A DNA stretch of 64,000 bases from Lepisosteus oculatus (lineage: Eukaryota > Chordata > Actinopteri > Semionotiformes > Lepisosteidae). Made by a program: the position numbers and the translations under genes. Location: NCBI RefSeq assembly GCF_040954835.1, contig NC_090704.1, forward strand, positions 38,382,979-38,446,978, read 5' to 3'. Shown here in pieces: positions 1 through 12,134 of this stretch. How positions within the stretch are numbered: the first letter of the stretch is position 1; each line of letters starts with the position of its first letter. The notes under the pieces are model-generated. The model had not been told where the DNA came from and did not search any database. It was given only the letters and a program-made list of their open reading frames with translations.

Positions 1-1571
1 ATCTGTATACATACAGTATAACAAGCTAACAAAATGAAAAATAAGACCAGCACATGCTGGAAGACCAAGATCAGAAACAGTACACAGACAGTGTGGCCAT
101 CAAGCTCCATGGCTAGTGTGAACAGGAAAGACAACCAAACCAGAATGCCATTCTGAGAGCTATGGTCACACCGAAGAATGCAACTGGGAGCTCCGAGACC
201 AAAGATGATGTTTAAATAGGTGTCTTGAGTCTTGAGCATGTGCTAAAGGAGGTAAGGGAGTAAGCAGTTGTGACTATTGTGGGAAGCAGATTCCACCACA
301 CAGTTCACTACAAACATGCAGCAGAATATTTTTAAACCAAGCCAAGAGATTCAATTACCTCAGTGATCAAGTGCTCAGAACAAAAAACAAAAGACACAAG
401 TGTTATATAGGACCAAGGCTTAGAACCGCTAGCCAATGTCATAAATTAACTATCTTACTACTAGGATTAATGGGTGTTTAATAATCACAGAAGCAAAATT
501 TGTTTTATGACACTTTGGGAATTTGTTGAAAATAAGTAAGACAATATTTACATCTGGTGCTGTAGGTGTATGTTCTGTAATTTATACAATGCTTGTCATC
601 CCAAAGCATTTCACATAAAGGAAGGGGTCTTCTTTATTCATCACTGAAACACACACAAGGTTCTGTCCTACCAGGTTAGAATTAGTCAGCCATGTCTCTC
701 TGTGTCCCCAGTGAATGTGAGTCCTATTAATGTCTAGGTAGCAGCTTTGATAAAGAGGCATAGGACTATGAAACCAAACTGTTGGTTAATACTTTGAAGC
801 CATGGCCGGAACCTGGGAGTACTCATTGTTTATTTAATCTCACTTGGCTGATATAAAATATAATGTGGTGAAATGTAATTTTTCAAAATTTAAAGGATTA
901 AATAAAAAAAATGTATACTCTCCAGGAAGGGTAATGGTACAATAAAAGACAGCAATGACGCCCTGATGTCCTGCTAGCTGTGGCAAAAAGCTTGATGTCT
1001 AATATAAAAGGTAAAAATTAATGCTTAAAAGTAATCTTTCACCATTGGCTCTAAGTGCAATTTAGTTGCTTATTCACCACATTTCAGTAAATAAAGCTAT
1101 CTTCACCCCATATGTGCCTTGCACCACGAGTCTGAAACTATATTTACTCCAACTAGACCCTTATTTTGTGATATTTCTAATGTTAAAGTGTTGTCCATGC
1201 CTCTGGACACATTTGCTGCACAGCACTAACAGTATTTTCTGCTATAATTGACTGTTATCCTTTGTGTTCAGCAAGGTTCAGCTACAATAAATGAACCCAT
1301 GAAATTGAACTACAGTAGATGAAGGAAAACAGTCATGGGATTGAGTGTCCTACATTTCACCTGTGTGAACCACGCATGCTTGCAGTGACATCACTACGGG
1401 ACAGTCCTCTCCTCCAAGCAAAACTAGACCTACTGTTCATTGCTGTAGACATTGCAGTTTGTCACTGAGGACTCTAAAATGCCCAATAAATGTCCAGATA
1501 AAATGTCCAAAATTGCATTATGGTTAATAGATTTTAAATAAACAAAGACCAATCTGAATACCATCAAATGT

Positions 1572-1738
1572 ACAAGTAAAAGGTTTATTCCATGCTGAAA
1601 AGACCAGAAAGAAAACACAACGTTTCGGCCGTGGAGCCTTCTTCAGGTGTGAAGAAGGCTCACACCTGAAGAAGGCTTCACGGCCGATACGTTGTGTTTT
1701 CTTCTCTTTTCAGCATGGAATAAACCTGTTACTTGTTC
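1572..1738. repeat. Fold-back (inverted) repeat, two ~79-bp arms
   Basis: The left arm (1572-1651) and right arm (1660-1738) are imperfect reverse complements separated by about 8 nt. Both contain the motif CAGCATGGAATAAAC (or its complement) and GGCCGAAACGTT-like sequence. The right arm continues into the same flanking unit (CGCATGCTGACGCAGCTACC near 1750-1770) that recurs at 35.5 kb, so this is a head-to-head insertion of a dispersed repeat rather than a regulatory hairpin. Confidence 0.75.
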
Positions 1739-4423
1739 CTTTGAAGCCTACGCATGCTGACGCAGCTACCCACCTGAACTACTATTAAATGTTCTATGAA
1801 AAAGTTAAATTCCACTTTTTTCTTGAGCCTAGTAGTTCCACATCATCTCTAAGTATTGACGTAATTAAATGCAGTTCTTCGTTTTGAAAAAAAAAAGGCT
1901 TTTTAACAGAAATAACAGACGAAGACGCCTTGCATCTGCAATTAACGTGTGATCATTTGAAAGGACTGGAATGAATTTATATATCAACATTCAGATGGAC
2001 TTTGTATTACATTAAACATTTCAATTTAAACCGCAACATTAACAAAAATAACCAAAGAACCTACATATTTTAGTAAACAGGATTTTTAAGCTTTGCAATA
2101 TCAGACCAACACATTATCCTTGGATCATCCCGAATTTGACACTTTAGCGGTATCCTGACTAAACATCAATCAAACTGGCAAAAATATTTATATACAGTAA
2201 ACATATCTGCGGGCATAACGAATACACAAACATTTAAGACTAAGCAGAAACAGGCAAATTTATAAAAATAGTATATCAGAAATGAAAGCAATCAACAAAG
2301 ACGGCTGTAGTCTTCTTATTTTACTATATTTACATTAAACTTGCTTTGCGAGAAAAAAAGGTTTCAATACAACCAGGTTACACCCGTCACAAACTAAATA
2401 AGACCATTGACTAAGGCCGAGACGTTTTATCTCTTTTGTGTTGTACAATACATCTTCCACAAGAAAGAGCCAGTATGCAAAAACTAATATACTGTACATG
2501 GATTCAAATCAGACACTAAATCATGCAGTTGTTCGCCTTTTCCTACATATTTGTTATCCTTCTGTTCGTAGAAAAAATAAAGAAAATTAAACAGTACTTA
2601 CTATAGAGTAGTGAAATATATATTGATGCAATGAACTACAACTTGTAACGTACTTGCACGTTAAACGTTGTACGCTCGCCAATACGAGCAATCTTCTTCA
2701 CATACAAAATTAACGAAATAAACTCTTAGTCTTTTGGCTATTTCTCTAACGGTATAGTTTACAAAACAAGTAAAAGTACCTACAAATATCAGTGAACATT
2801 ATTTCACGGTGGCAAGAAATGAACAATTCTGTATTTTTAGGTGTTAACTGTCAAAAGACAGTCCATCATTTATTTCAAGCGTAGAGATAGGTAAACACAA
2901 CATAAACTTTCTTTCGGTGACCAAATTATAACTAGAAAGATGCTTTTTTAAAAGGTATAACGAATTTACCTTTTATTAACAAACAATTCGACTTTTTCCT
3001 GAGTAGAATACTGTTACGATAGCACGTTTTATTTTGTGACAGTTGTGACAATATATTACAGTATATACTTATTAAAGATATCTTAATGGGAAACGTCTTG
3101 TTTAAAGTTTATTTCGTTTGTTACTGTGGTCTTGTGTTAACAACACAGTATTCTCAAACGTTTGTTGCATTTACTACAGACTTTTTTGTGAAAGGTTCAA
3201 CCATTATTTCCATTGTCTTGACATACGTTTTTCAACACATATCTACAGTATAACAATATAATCGGTCGTTTCCACTGAAATATTTGTAAAAATTACTGAC
3301 CATAAACTACTGTAATCGTTATCTTTAAATTGTGAATACATGACCCATTTTTGTGTATTTCCTAGCAATATAAACAGAACATGCTGTAACATCTTGAACG
3401 GAGAGTGATTAATGTTAGTCACTATGTCAGGGAATCAGGTAAATCTGTTTGCAATGCAGCATTTTTTCTTGTCTGACTGTAATTTACCACTCACATCTGC
3501 ATATATTTTAAAATAGATTTCATTTTCCTCTGGGGAAGTGCCTCATAAATGCTGGGTTTAAGCAGAGAAAACACCTACCATTGCTAGAAGTAGGACACAG
3601 GACATATACATGCTCTGTTCAGGCAGTGACATACAGTAAATGGATGTTTGTAAATGCCACATAAAGAGTTTAAGGTTTCGTTTTGATTAGCATAGTACAT
3701 TAAAACTAAACTAATCACAGATAAACAAGAATGTGTCTTGGAATATGTTAAAACATAGAAAAGTGCACCTCACACTACAATACAAGAATATGTGTCTTTA
3801 TTGTTGTTCTTATGTAAGACAATTGTAAGAGTGCTGTATGCCTTACATGGATTATCAGGATTATAGAAAAATTAAAAAGAGAATGCCACTGAAATGAATT
3901 TTCTTGTGCAGGATGGTGCATAACAGGAGATCACCAGAGGATATACAGTACAGTACCTAATGCATAACAGACTGGCAAATGTAGGTCACTCTTAGTCATG
4001 CAGCTCATATTTTCTGTTACTTATTTATAGAAAATACTGTAAATTGTCTTCAGCTCTGAGTCACTCAGGGTTTTTGTGTTTGTGTGTCAAACACAAGTGT
4101 TCCAAATATAAAAAGTAAGATATTCAGTAATAAAAATTAGGGAAAATATAGGTACCGAATTACATGGTACAACATAGTTTACACGACTAGTATTAAATGA
4201 AACCATCTAACACACTTTAGAAAAACTGAACTCTAGCATATGTACCACAATTGTTCTTTTGTGATGAGTAGTGTCCAGTTGCGTGTCTGAGTTAAATTAG
4301 ACATAGTGCACCAACGCAGCAAGCTTGATTTCTCAAAGTCTGTCTATAGAAGTAACAGGGTGTAATGAACTCTCCGGCAGGCACTTTGTGGGGCGAGTGA
4401 GCAGCGTAACATCAGCTGCCTAT

Positions 4424-4437
4424 GTCACCATGGAAAC
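4424..4437. promoter_or_regulatory. RFX X-box-like motif
   Basis: GTCACCATGGAAAC fits the X-box pattern GTNRCC-N2-RGYAAC with one mismatch. No gene start is nearby in this window, so it is weakly supported. Confidence 0.25.
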
Positions 4438-4664
4438 CGAGTCCCTGAGCACCTAGGATAGGTTTACTGCCATGTTCCAACCAGGTGTAGAGTCCAATCA
4501 AGACTTGGATCCAATGGGGATTGGGGCTCTGCCATTGTGCTTTGACGCAGAACCCCTCGAACTTGGTCTATGTGTTTCCCTGGTTTGTTCTCAATGCTGC
4601 GCTTATTGCTACTAAGCTCTGCTTGCTTTGTAGATCTCTCACATCTCTCTCAGATTCCATGCTG

Positions 4665-5022
4665 CAGTGGTTCCCTATCCTGGTCCTGGTGACCCACACA
4701 CCTGTTGGTTTTAATTTCACCCCACCTTAATTAGATAATCGAAACCTTACTTGATCTAAAAAGGTGCTTCATTGGAATATTTGCACTTTGTTTCTAGTTA
4801 CACGTTTGGAATTTTATTTCACTTACAAAACGCAGTGATTAAAGCTGTTTAAGAGATGGAAACACACAGGTTAAATTACTGTAGTAGTATTATTATTACT
4901 TGTATTAGTACTATTGTTATTGATATTTACTCAATAAAGGGTTTGATTAGGTAACTGAGGGTTTAGCTGGAACAAAAGCACACAGGTGTGTGGGTCACCA
5001 GGACCAGGATTGGGAACCACTG
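4665..5022. mobile_element. hAT-like MITE (358 bp) with long terminal inverted repeats
   Basis: Both ends begin CAGTGGTTCCC and run inward as a roughly 41-bp inverted repeat with one mismatch (4665-4705 and 4982-5022), including CCTGGTCCTGGTGACCCACA. The interior also shows weaker inverted similarity and has no transposase. CAGTGGTT-type ends are typical of hAT superfamily elements. I could not identify a clean 8-bp target duplication, so this is an old copy. Confidence 0.7.
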
Positions 5023-5635
5023 CCCTATGTTTTGTAATCTCCCAGTGTCTGCCTGTCTCTGAACTTGGATGGATCATTTGACCCAGACCCCTGGATTAAG
5101 CCTCTTAGTCCAATGTGAGTTCCCATGATTTACCTGGTTGGATGTGGTACTGTATCTGTTTGGGTGTGTGGCTGTTCGGCACGTCAGACTGCAGCAAGCT
5201 GGGGAGCACAACCCAGCTGCCCTGCACCCAGTAATTGGGTTCTTTCTCGTTCCTGGACCACGCTCCAAGTCCATCCTCGGTGGTGTATTAGTACACATGA
5301 TCGTTTACTTAATGCGCCGATTACCTAAAGAGAAAGGATTACTGGTTATAGTCACTCATCATCACAGCCACTCTTCTGAAAAATTCTTTTGAAAATTCTT
5401 GGGTCTCTTTTTGCTGTTACTTTTGCTCCATTTACTCTGCAATCTGCATCACCACATTGCCTACAGACATCACAATGACATATTCTACCTAGCCCTCCCA
5501 TGTCTATATTTAACAAACGATCATTCAAGTTTGCTCTTCTTGCTGTAGAGACTCGTATTTCACCCCTTGTGGTGCAAGTATTGTTGTCACGGCTCCCTTT
5601 TCAAAGGCAATAATATTTTTTGCATACATCGACAG

Positions 5636-6140
5636 TCATTCAGAGTTTAGTAAATACAGACTGCCAATTTCATGAAAGTTTGCAAATGAGATAAGACCAC
5701 TTGGCAAATCCAGCTCATGTGGTTCCTCGTATCTAATTGATCCAAGGATCTCATCCAGATGTTTCTTGAAAGAAGCCAGGGTATCTGCTTTAGAACATGG
5801 CTGGGGAACTTTTTCTATTCTTCCACAACCCTGTGGGTTAGGAAGTATCTCATGTTTCTTGATTTTAAATGCATTTACAAGCAATGTCCATTTGTGTCCC
5901 CTGGTTTGTGTTTCCCTGTTTATTCACTGTCAATGCCTTTGAGAATTGTGGATTTTTGCAACATGTTTCTGTGTAGTCTGCTCTGTTTAACTCTATAAAG
6001 ATTCATTTCTCTAGCCTTTCAGTGTAGGACATGCCCTAAATCTGATTGCTGTTCAGTGAACTGATTTTAGAACAACAATATATTTTTATAACAGTGGTCA
6101 AGTGTATACAACAGTCTTACTAGTGCATTATACAGTTTTA
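5636..6140 (+). repeat. Possible LINE (CR1/L2-type) 3' remnant
   Basis: The stretch around 5760-5910 (AACCCTGTGGGTTAGGAAGT, TCCATTTGTGTCCCCTGGTT) reads like decayed LINE 3'-end sequence common in non-teleost fish and reptiles. No reverse-transcriptase frame remains. This is recognition by impression only. Confidence 0.3.
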
Positions 6141-6361
6141 CGATAAACTCATTGCCTTATCACAAAAAGGATCACAGATATCACTGTCCCCATGTCGAAA
6201 TTGGTGCCTTGGCTTTGTCCTGTCCAGCCCCAGACAGGAGATCTCTCACTGCATTCCACACATGGGGAATGTATAATGCCCAGACTGAGCCCACAGCAAG
6301 AGCTTGTGATTTGCTGTTAGAGATGAGTTTAGGGATCCTATGTGGAAGTGGAATTGGTTAG

Positions 6362-6720
6362 AGTAAATCCAAAAGGCAGTCCATAATCGTAGCCAAGAAA
6401 CGAAAGCCAAGAGTCCAAATAACCAATGAAGGTATAAAGCCAAGTCCAAACCATAATCCAAGGATCAAAGTCAGTAGGGGAAACACAAACCGTAACCAGG
6501 AAAACAAATTGAAGAGCAATCGCAAACCGGAAGAGTAGCTCACTAGGTAAGACCAATACTGAGCGAGGAGGTAAAGGTAGCCTAGGTTTAAGTATACTAA
6601 ACGGCGGAGGTGTGGTGGTGAGTGAGGGATCAGATTGGTTAAGTGTTTCTGTGTCTTCAGTTTTTGTGTCTGGAAGCTGGGACCTTAACAGATTACCACT
6701 AAGAGAATGGGCAAGTGGAG
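6362..6720. repeat. Unclassified dispersed fish repeat (fragment)
   Basis: A string of short GTCCAAA/AAGCCAAG-like phrases followed by TACTGAGCGAGGAG and a GGTGTGGTGGTGAGTGAGGG segment resembles an abundant but poorly classified fish repeat. Three overlapping minus-strand frames here have no gene-like features. Confidence 0.3.
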
Positions 6721-8157
6721 TCCCACTTGGTAGGTGTTGTATCTCGCAACAGTGGTGCTATCCATTCTGAAAAAGATGTGTCTTCCTTTGAGAAGAAGAG
6801 ATCTGGGTTAACCCAGTAGGACTTGTCAGTATGATGGGAAGACCAGGAATCTGTTCCATTAGATCTCCCAGAGTGTATCTTGCCTTGTACCCACCATCTG
6901 TTGAGTTGGGCTTCAACTCACTATGATGCTGTATTTGACTACAGAATATTAGCTGTTATTTAAAATGGATGGATTTATACTTTCTATTACAGATGTATGA
7001 TAAGAGAGCAGACTTTTTTAGGTTTTGTTATGCCTTGGAATATTTTAGGAACAGGAAATCCTGTGTAAATAATAAAAAATGAAACTAAACAGAAAGGGAG
7101 GACATCCCTAGTGTTGACACCATGACTTTTTGTCGTGGCTAAAAGAGATACAATTTGAAATTTGAAGTGCATTGAATTTCAAGTATATTATTGAGTTTAG
7201 AAGCATTAACCTTTATACGGTAAGCATTAACAGATATATGGTACTGTATATGTATAAATGGAGAACCTTTTTTTCCTAATGTTCTTTATTCCATAGGGCC
7301 TTCTGGGCCACAAGGTTGAGGGAATAATTTCTTTGAAACTTAGTTTAGCTCTGGCAATCAATATTTGGCTAGGCAAGAGAGAAATCTGCCTGTATTTTCT
7401 AAAACTCAAGGGTCTTAACTGTGTTTCTTTAGGCATATGATTCACAGTCTTTACCATACAAATATGTGGCTGCTTTACAGTTGCATAACAAAAGTCACTC
7501 TAAATATAGAATATAATCTTGCACATTATAGAGAAAGGTATCTGAAGTTTAACAGCTCAGTCAAAGTATTTAGACCTGAGTTCTCAAAGTGGTTGGAGGA
7601 TACTGTATTAAGTATTAAGATCCATCAAAATGTTTCAAAAGTGAAAGTATTTTTGTTGGGAGTGCATTGTATAACACTCATTGCAAACAAGAGTCGTGGA
7701 AATAAAATGGTACGTTTTACACAAGTGAAAATGCACTTCACAGAGCAATGATCTAGACCGCACAAAATAACAACATGCATAAAGACAAATGATGTGCTTC
7801 TATTTTGATTTTCTGTCATAGAATGATGCTTAAATGAAATGCAATATCCAGCTCTAATAGATTTAATCAAAGAGAGTATAGTAGCTGAGCTTCTTGCCAT
7901 ATGTACATGTATATTGGAATTCATATTTGCACTGATCTCTCAGGACATACACAGTACAACAGATGACACAGTGCAACAGACAGCACCACACAATGTAGAC
8001 AGTACATCACAAATATTAAAATATTTTGTAGATGTCAGAAACAGTAGCAGGACATGTTGGGAAAAATTATAAATCAATCACAATATCTTTTCAGTGTGAA
8101 ACAGAGCAGAATTCTGACAGTTCACACTGTGAAAATTAGCACATTACAAATGTAGTA

Positions 8158-8886
8158 ATGGGTGTGACCTCTCTGAGCATTAACACAATTCTGGCGGCCT
8201 GCTGTGGCATATTCTGCCATTCGTGCTGTGCAGCAGCAACCTGCTGGCACAGGTTGGGAGATCACAGTTGTCTCATTTGATGGAATTGATAGGTTGTCCA
8301 AAGAGACAGGAGAAATAAGCCACAACAAAACATTGACATTATTTCCTTTAATTCTATCCATCCATTTGTTTTCTAATCACTTTATCCGTTTCAGGGTCGT
8401 GGGGGAACCGGAGCCTATCTCAGCAAGCAAAGGGGGAAAGGCAGGGTACACCCTGGAGGGGATACCAGACTATTCCAGGGTGCACACTCACACCAGGGAC
8501 AATTTTCCCAGAAGCAAATTAACCTATCTGTATGTCTTTGGGCTGTTGGAAGACACTGGTAATGCCTGGAACATGGGGAAAATTTACAAACCCCATGCTG
8601 ATAGCATCCCAGGTCCATAATTGAACCCAGGGCCACAGCACTGTGAGGCAGCAATGCGAACCACTGTTCCATTCCATTGTAATCCTAACACTGTTTCCTG
8701 ATGGAAAAATGACAGTTCGAAGTTGGGGAATTACTGTGTTCATAAGCATGATGAAAGTCGCTGCTCCACAGGAAGAGTGGCAGAACATTCTACAACAGCC
8801 TACCTAGAGCTGAACAGGTCCATGTGTCAAGGCATCCAGGATTGTGTTAATGCTCAGACAGGTCACACCCAATACTAACTTAATAA
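8158..8886. repeat. Imperfect inverted repeat interrupted by a SINE
   Basis: The left arm starts GGGTGTGACCTCTCTGAGCA (8160) and the right arm, read on the minus strand from about 8878, starts GGGTGTGACCTGTCTGAGCA. Similarity continues patchily (ACACAAT(T/C)CTGG, TTCTGCCA(T/C)TC, GAGCAGC-like). A minus-strand SINE occupies most of the space between the arms. This is probably an old DNA transposon or two opposed copies of one repeat, later hit by the SINE. Confidence 0.5.
8353..8672 (-). mobile_element. tRNA-derived SINE, V-SINE-like, copy 1
   Basis: On the minus strand it has a tRNA-like head with B-box-like GGGTTCAATTATG, a central core with CCCAAAGACATACAG and TTAATTTGCTTCTGGGAAAA, and a 3' end CGGATAAAGTGATTAG leading into a GGAT repeat (ATCCATCCAT on the plus strand). 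The other copies at 24.2, 39.5 and 49.8 kb share this order. The apparent 138-residue plus-strand frame here is spurious. Confidence 0.75.
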
Positions 8887-10350
8887 TATGCTCATTTTAA
8901 GCCCGATGAAGTGTGTTCTTTTGTTTTCATTTTGTATGTGTTACTTTTAAACAGCGATTGTGTTATCATACAGATCAACAGACAGCACCACACAGATCAT
9001 TTCGATGCAGATCACAGATTATAGTCCTTATGCTGACGTGTGGGTTGTTTTATTTCCCTGGAATTCCTCTACAGTCTGACAATGATAACACAGATGGATC
9101 TGTGTTAGCGTGTTCGGCGTTTCCGGAACATAGCCTGTGCCTCCCAGAGTCAGCTTCCTGGTTTCTTTTAACTAATTTCTGTTAATATCTCAACCAGGTG
9201 ATCTTCATTACTCAATAAAAGCGAGATAATATTCTATGCTTTAGTTAATGTTATGTCTTTGTGAATGGCTGTTTTAACAGATTCTTAATTGTCTCATTCT
9301 GGTACGTTTAACTCATCTCAGATACCAAACACTTGATACCTGACATTTTTATTAAATCACATTCTTGAGTTCAGTGTGATATTCCCTGGGATGATACAAG
9401 TCCTCTTTACAAGCATTATCTGTTTATTTATTAGTTAAGTAATACATACTGTATGAAATACACAGAGGAAAAAAGGAGATGGGCAATGAATGATGTGACT
9501 GCTTTCTGTTTAGGAAAACAACATCATGGTTCAGATATGTTAATTTGATCATGCAGATCTTCACATAGATGTGGAAGTCTGGCCTTTTTGGGGATTAGGG
9601 CTGATTCATGTCCTATCACACTTAACAATTCCCAATGACAGATCTGTAGCATTTCAGCAGTTAGTATAAGTGTCCTGAAAAACAATGCTCAGTCTTGTGA
9701 TGTTGAAAGAAGTTTGTAAAACACAGGCACATTTTGTACAGCAATGGTGGAAGAGTCTGGAATGAACATTTGATTTGAATCAATATTCACAAGATTTTGT
9801 TCAACACAAATATAAAAACCCTTGTCTCCTCATTCAATACGTCCTTGACCAGTCCCTCAATGTTGCTTACATCTAGACACCTACAAGCTGGAACTATTTT
9901 AGTTACATAAAGCTAACTATAAAAGAAAACTATTTCTACATCAGTTGCAATTACTATTGGAGAGAAACTTTGCATATGATCATTCATCAGTCAGTTATCC
10001 TACAGTAAGTGTTCATGTTATTTTATTATTGGTAATATGTTCTCAGATACAGTACAAGCAGCTTAAACAAAGACCTTGCATTTTGAAGAATGCTTCAGTT
10101 GGAGTGCCTGCAGTTTTGTAAAGCACAAACAAAAGTGTTGTAAGTATAATTGCACTGATTTTCCAAAATATTAAGAACACCAGTTAAATGAATAGATTTT
10201 CTCAATAGCAAACAGTGCCCTTAGACTTCAATAGCAATATTTTTTAAAGTGTTTTAGAAGGTTTCTCTGCAGTGTGCCAAGTCTTTGCTACATATACTTT
10301 ACATCACATACATTTGCTTGCTTTGTAAACTACAATGTTAATTTGCTAAT

Positions 10351-10500
10351 TACCACTGTTGACAGGATAGATATACGGTATACACGACAAAAAAAAAATC
10401 ACGGAGCCAAGCTTTCATTTTATTCAACGAAGGAATTGTGCTTTCTCTCTCATTTGTTTCGTTAAAAACTTTAAAATAATGAACAGCAGCGAAGATAAAT
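10351..10500 (+). repeat. 150-bp direct duplicate, copy 1 (flanked by 6-bp GCTAAT repeats)
   Basis: Matches 11731-11879 base for base except for one A in an A10/A9 run. GCTAAT flanks it on both sides (10345-10350 and 10501-10506), as expected for an insertion with target-site duplication. No terminal inverted repeats, no poly-A tail and no TG...CA ends are visible. Confidence 0.85.
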
Positions 10501-11730
10501 GCTAATTTAGTATGCTAATAATTAACAAAGCTCAGTTTACTCAATTTGTAGGCTGAATTAAGTTCTCAAAACAAAGATATTAAACATTATTTGGATATTT
10601 TAGCATTGGATACCAAAGTAAGAATATCACTTTGCTGCACCACAAAGACTGTACTTCCAAAGGATATAAACTGGTTTTGAACTACAGGCAAAAAGCCTAT
10701 GTCTATATCATAGTGTAAGCTCCCCGATTTTGTGCTTCCTTCTAATGGTGCCTGAATAAAGAAAATGATATAGCATTTGTTAAATGAAAAGACACATTTT
10801 CATTATGTCTCTTTAAGTACACATATATATCAAAATATGTTAGGCACTCAAGCATAAAACCACACTCTTCTTTTACGGAAGGAATGGGAAATATTTTGCA
10901 GGCTGGGTCAAAGACACTGATTTAAATATCATTTTTTTAGATCTTTATTTTATTATAAATATCTTTCAGATTGGCTTTGAATTCAACTGCAGATTACTAT
11001 GCACCACAAACAAAATGTAATGTATAATTTTTTGTTCCCTTGTTCAACAGTATCAGCTATACTTGAATTTGCCAGACACACTCCAAAGCAGTGCACATAT
11101 TCCATGGTTACCAACAGTTGTGTGGAAGTAACAGAAAATGTATTATTATGCTTTCGAAAACTCCTTTGCTTTTTCATTCATGTTTTTATTATTATTTCCA
11201 CTGAAAATAGAGAAAATATTTCGTCATAATAATTTTCCCCATCTATGTTTGTTGTACTCTCAGTAAGCTTCCCTGACAGTTAATGTATGACTAATAAACT
11301 AATTATCTTTAACAATACAGAGTGTAAATAATGTGTGCCGTTTTTAAAAGCAATCCACAGTTGGGCAGATGTTTTCCTCTCAAATCCAATTTCATCTCTG
11401 TCAAATTAAATTCACAATTAGATTAATTTGTGTGGAAGGAAAGCTTAATGTATTTTCTGCAGGGTATAAAACGCAGGTGTAGAGTCTAATAATCCCTGGT
11501 GGCCATTGTGTGAAGTGAAATCAAGCGTGTAGTATATTTAACTACTTTATTATTTTAATGACTGAGGTCAGGTGTTCCTAAAAGCTGTGACATACTGTAT
11601 CAGCAAAGATTTTCGCTTATTCAGTCTTCCCCACTACAGGCAGCAATATTCAACCAAGGTAAGGTGTGGCTCACAGTGCGTTCTGGTTCCTTCGCAGGTC
11701 GTCACAACAGTACCGTCTTGCTATAGTTAC

Positions 11731-11879
11731 TACCACTGTTGACAGGATAGATATACGGTATACACGACAAAAAAAAATCACGGAGCCAAGCTTTCATTTT
11801 ATTCAACGAAGGAATTGTGCTTTCTCTCTCATTTGTTTCGTTAAAAACTTTAAAATAATGAACAGCAGCGAAGATAAAT
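11731..11879 (+). repeat. 150-bp direct duplicate, copy 2
   Basis: Near-identical to 10351-10500 (one-base indel). It begins TACCACTGTTGACAGGATAG and ends GAACAGCAGCGAAGATAAAT. Unlike copy 1 it has no matching short repeats at its edges, so it is probably the source copy. No coding potential is recognised. Confidence 0.85.
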
Positions 11880-12126
11880 CAAGATATTAACTTAAGAACA
11901 AAAGTGTGCTTGGTGCAGATTCTGTAACTGTACTAACAGAGAGTCTGTACAGTCAACTCGGGATAACTAAAATGCCTATACTTTTTTTCGGGGGTGGGGG
12001 AGTGGTGGGTATTTTTCATTCCAACTTGAACACATGAAGTTCAATGTGACATGACCATGGATCAGAAACACTGGCGTTTTAAGCTTTCCTGCTGCAATTG
12101 GATAAAAGTAGGTCAACCCAGCCTCC

Positions 12127-12134
12127 TCACGTGA
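12127..12134. promoter_or_regulatory. E-box palindrome TCACGTGA upstream of hlf
   Basis: An 8-bp palindromic CACGTG E-box about 1.4 kb upstream of the hlf ATG. It is the type bound by CLOCK:BMAL1, USF and MITF/TFE factors. PAR-bZIP genes are known clock outputs driven by E-boxes, so it is plausible, but a single E-box can occur by chance. Confidence 0.35.

Larger units (their letters stand above)
1..4660. other. Intergenic DNA upstream of hlf, no gene seen
   Basis: AT-rich sequence; the only structure recognised is the fold-back repeat at 1.6 kb and an X-box-like motif at 4.42 kb. Open frames are short and unrelated to known proteins. In human the next gene upstream of HLF is STXBP4, but no exon of it was recognised here. 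Confidence 0.6.

Noticed and set aside
8204..8620. A 138-codon plus-strand frame
   Set aside because: It runs through a minus-strand SINE and adjacent repeat; its residues are translations of SINE sequence, as are similar frames at 39.5, 49.8 and 24.35 kb.
10351..11879. The two 150-bp copies as the LTRs of one short retroelement
   Set aside because: The 6-bp GCTAAT duplication brackets copy 1 alone, not the outer edges of the pair, and the ends are not TG...CA.
11989..12009. Possible G-quadruplex in the G-rich run upstream of hlf
   Set aside because: It has only three runs of three or more G plus one GG, so it does not meet the usual four-run pattern.
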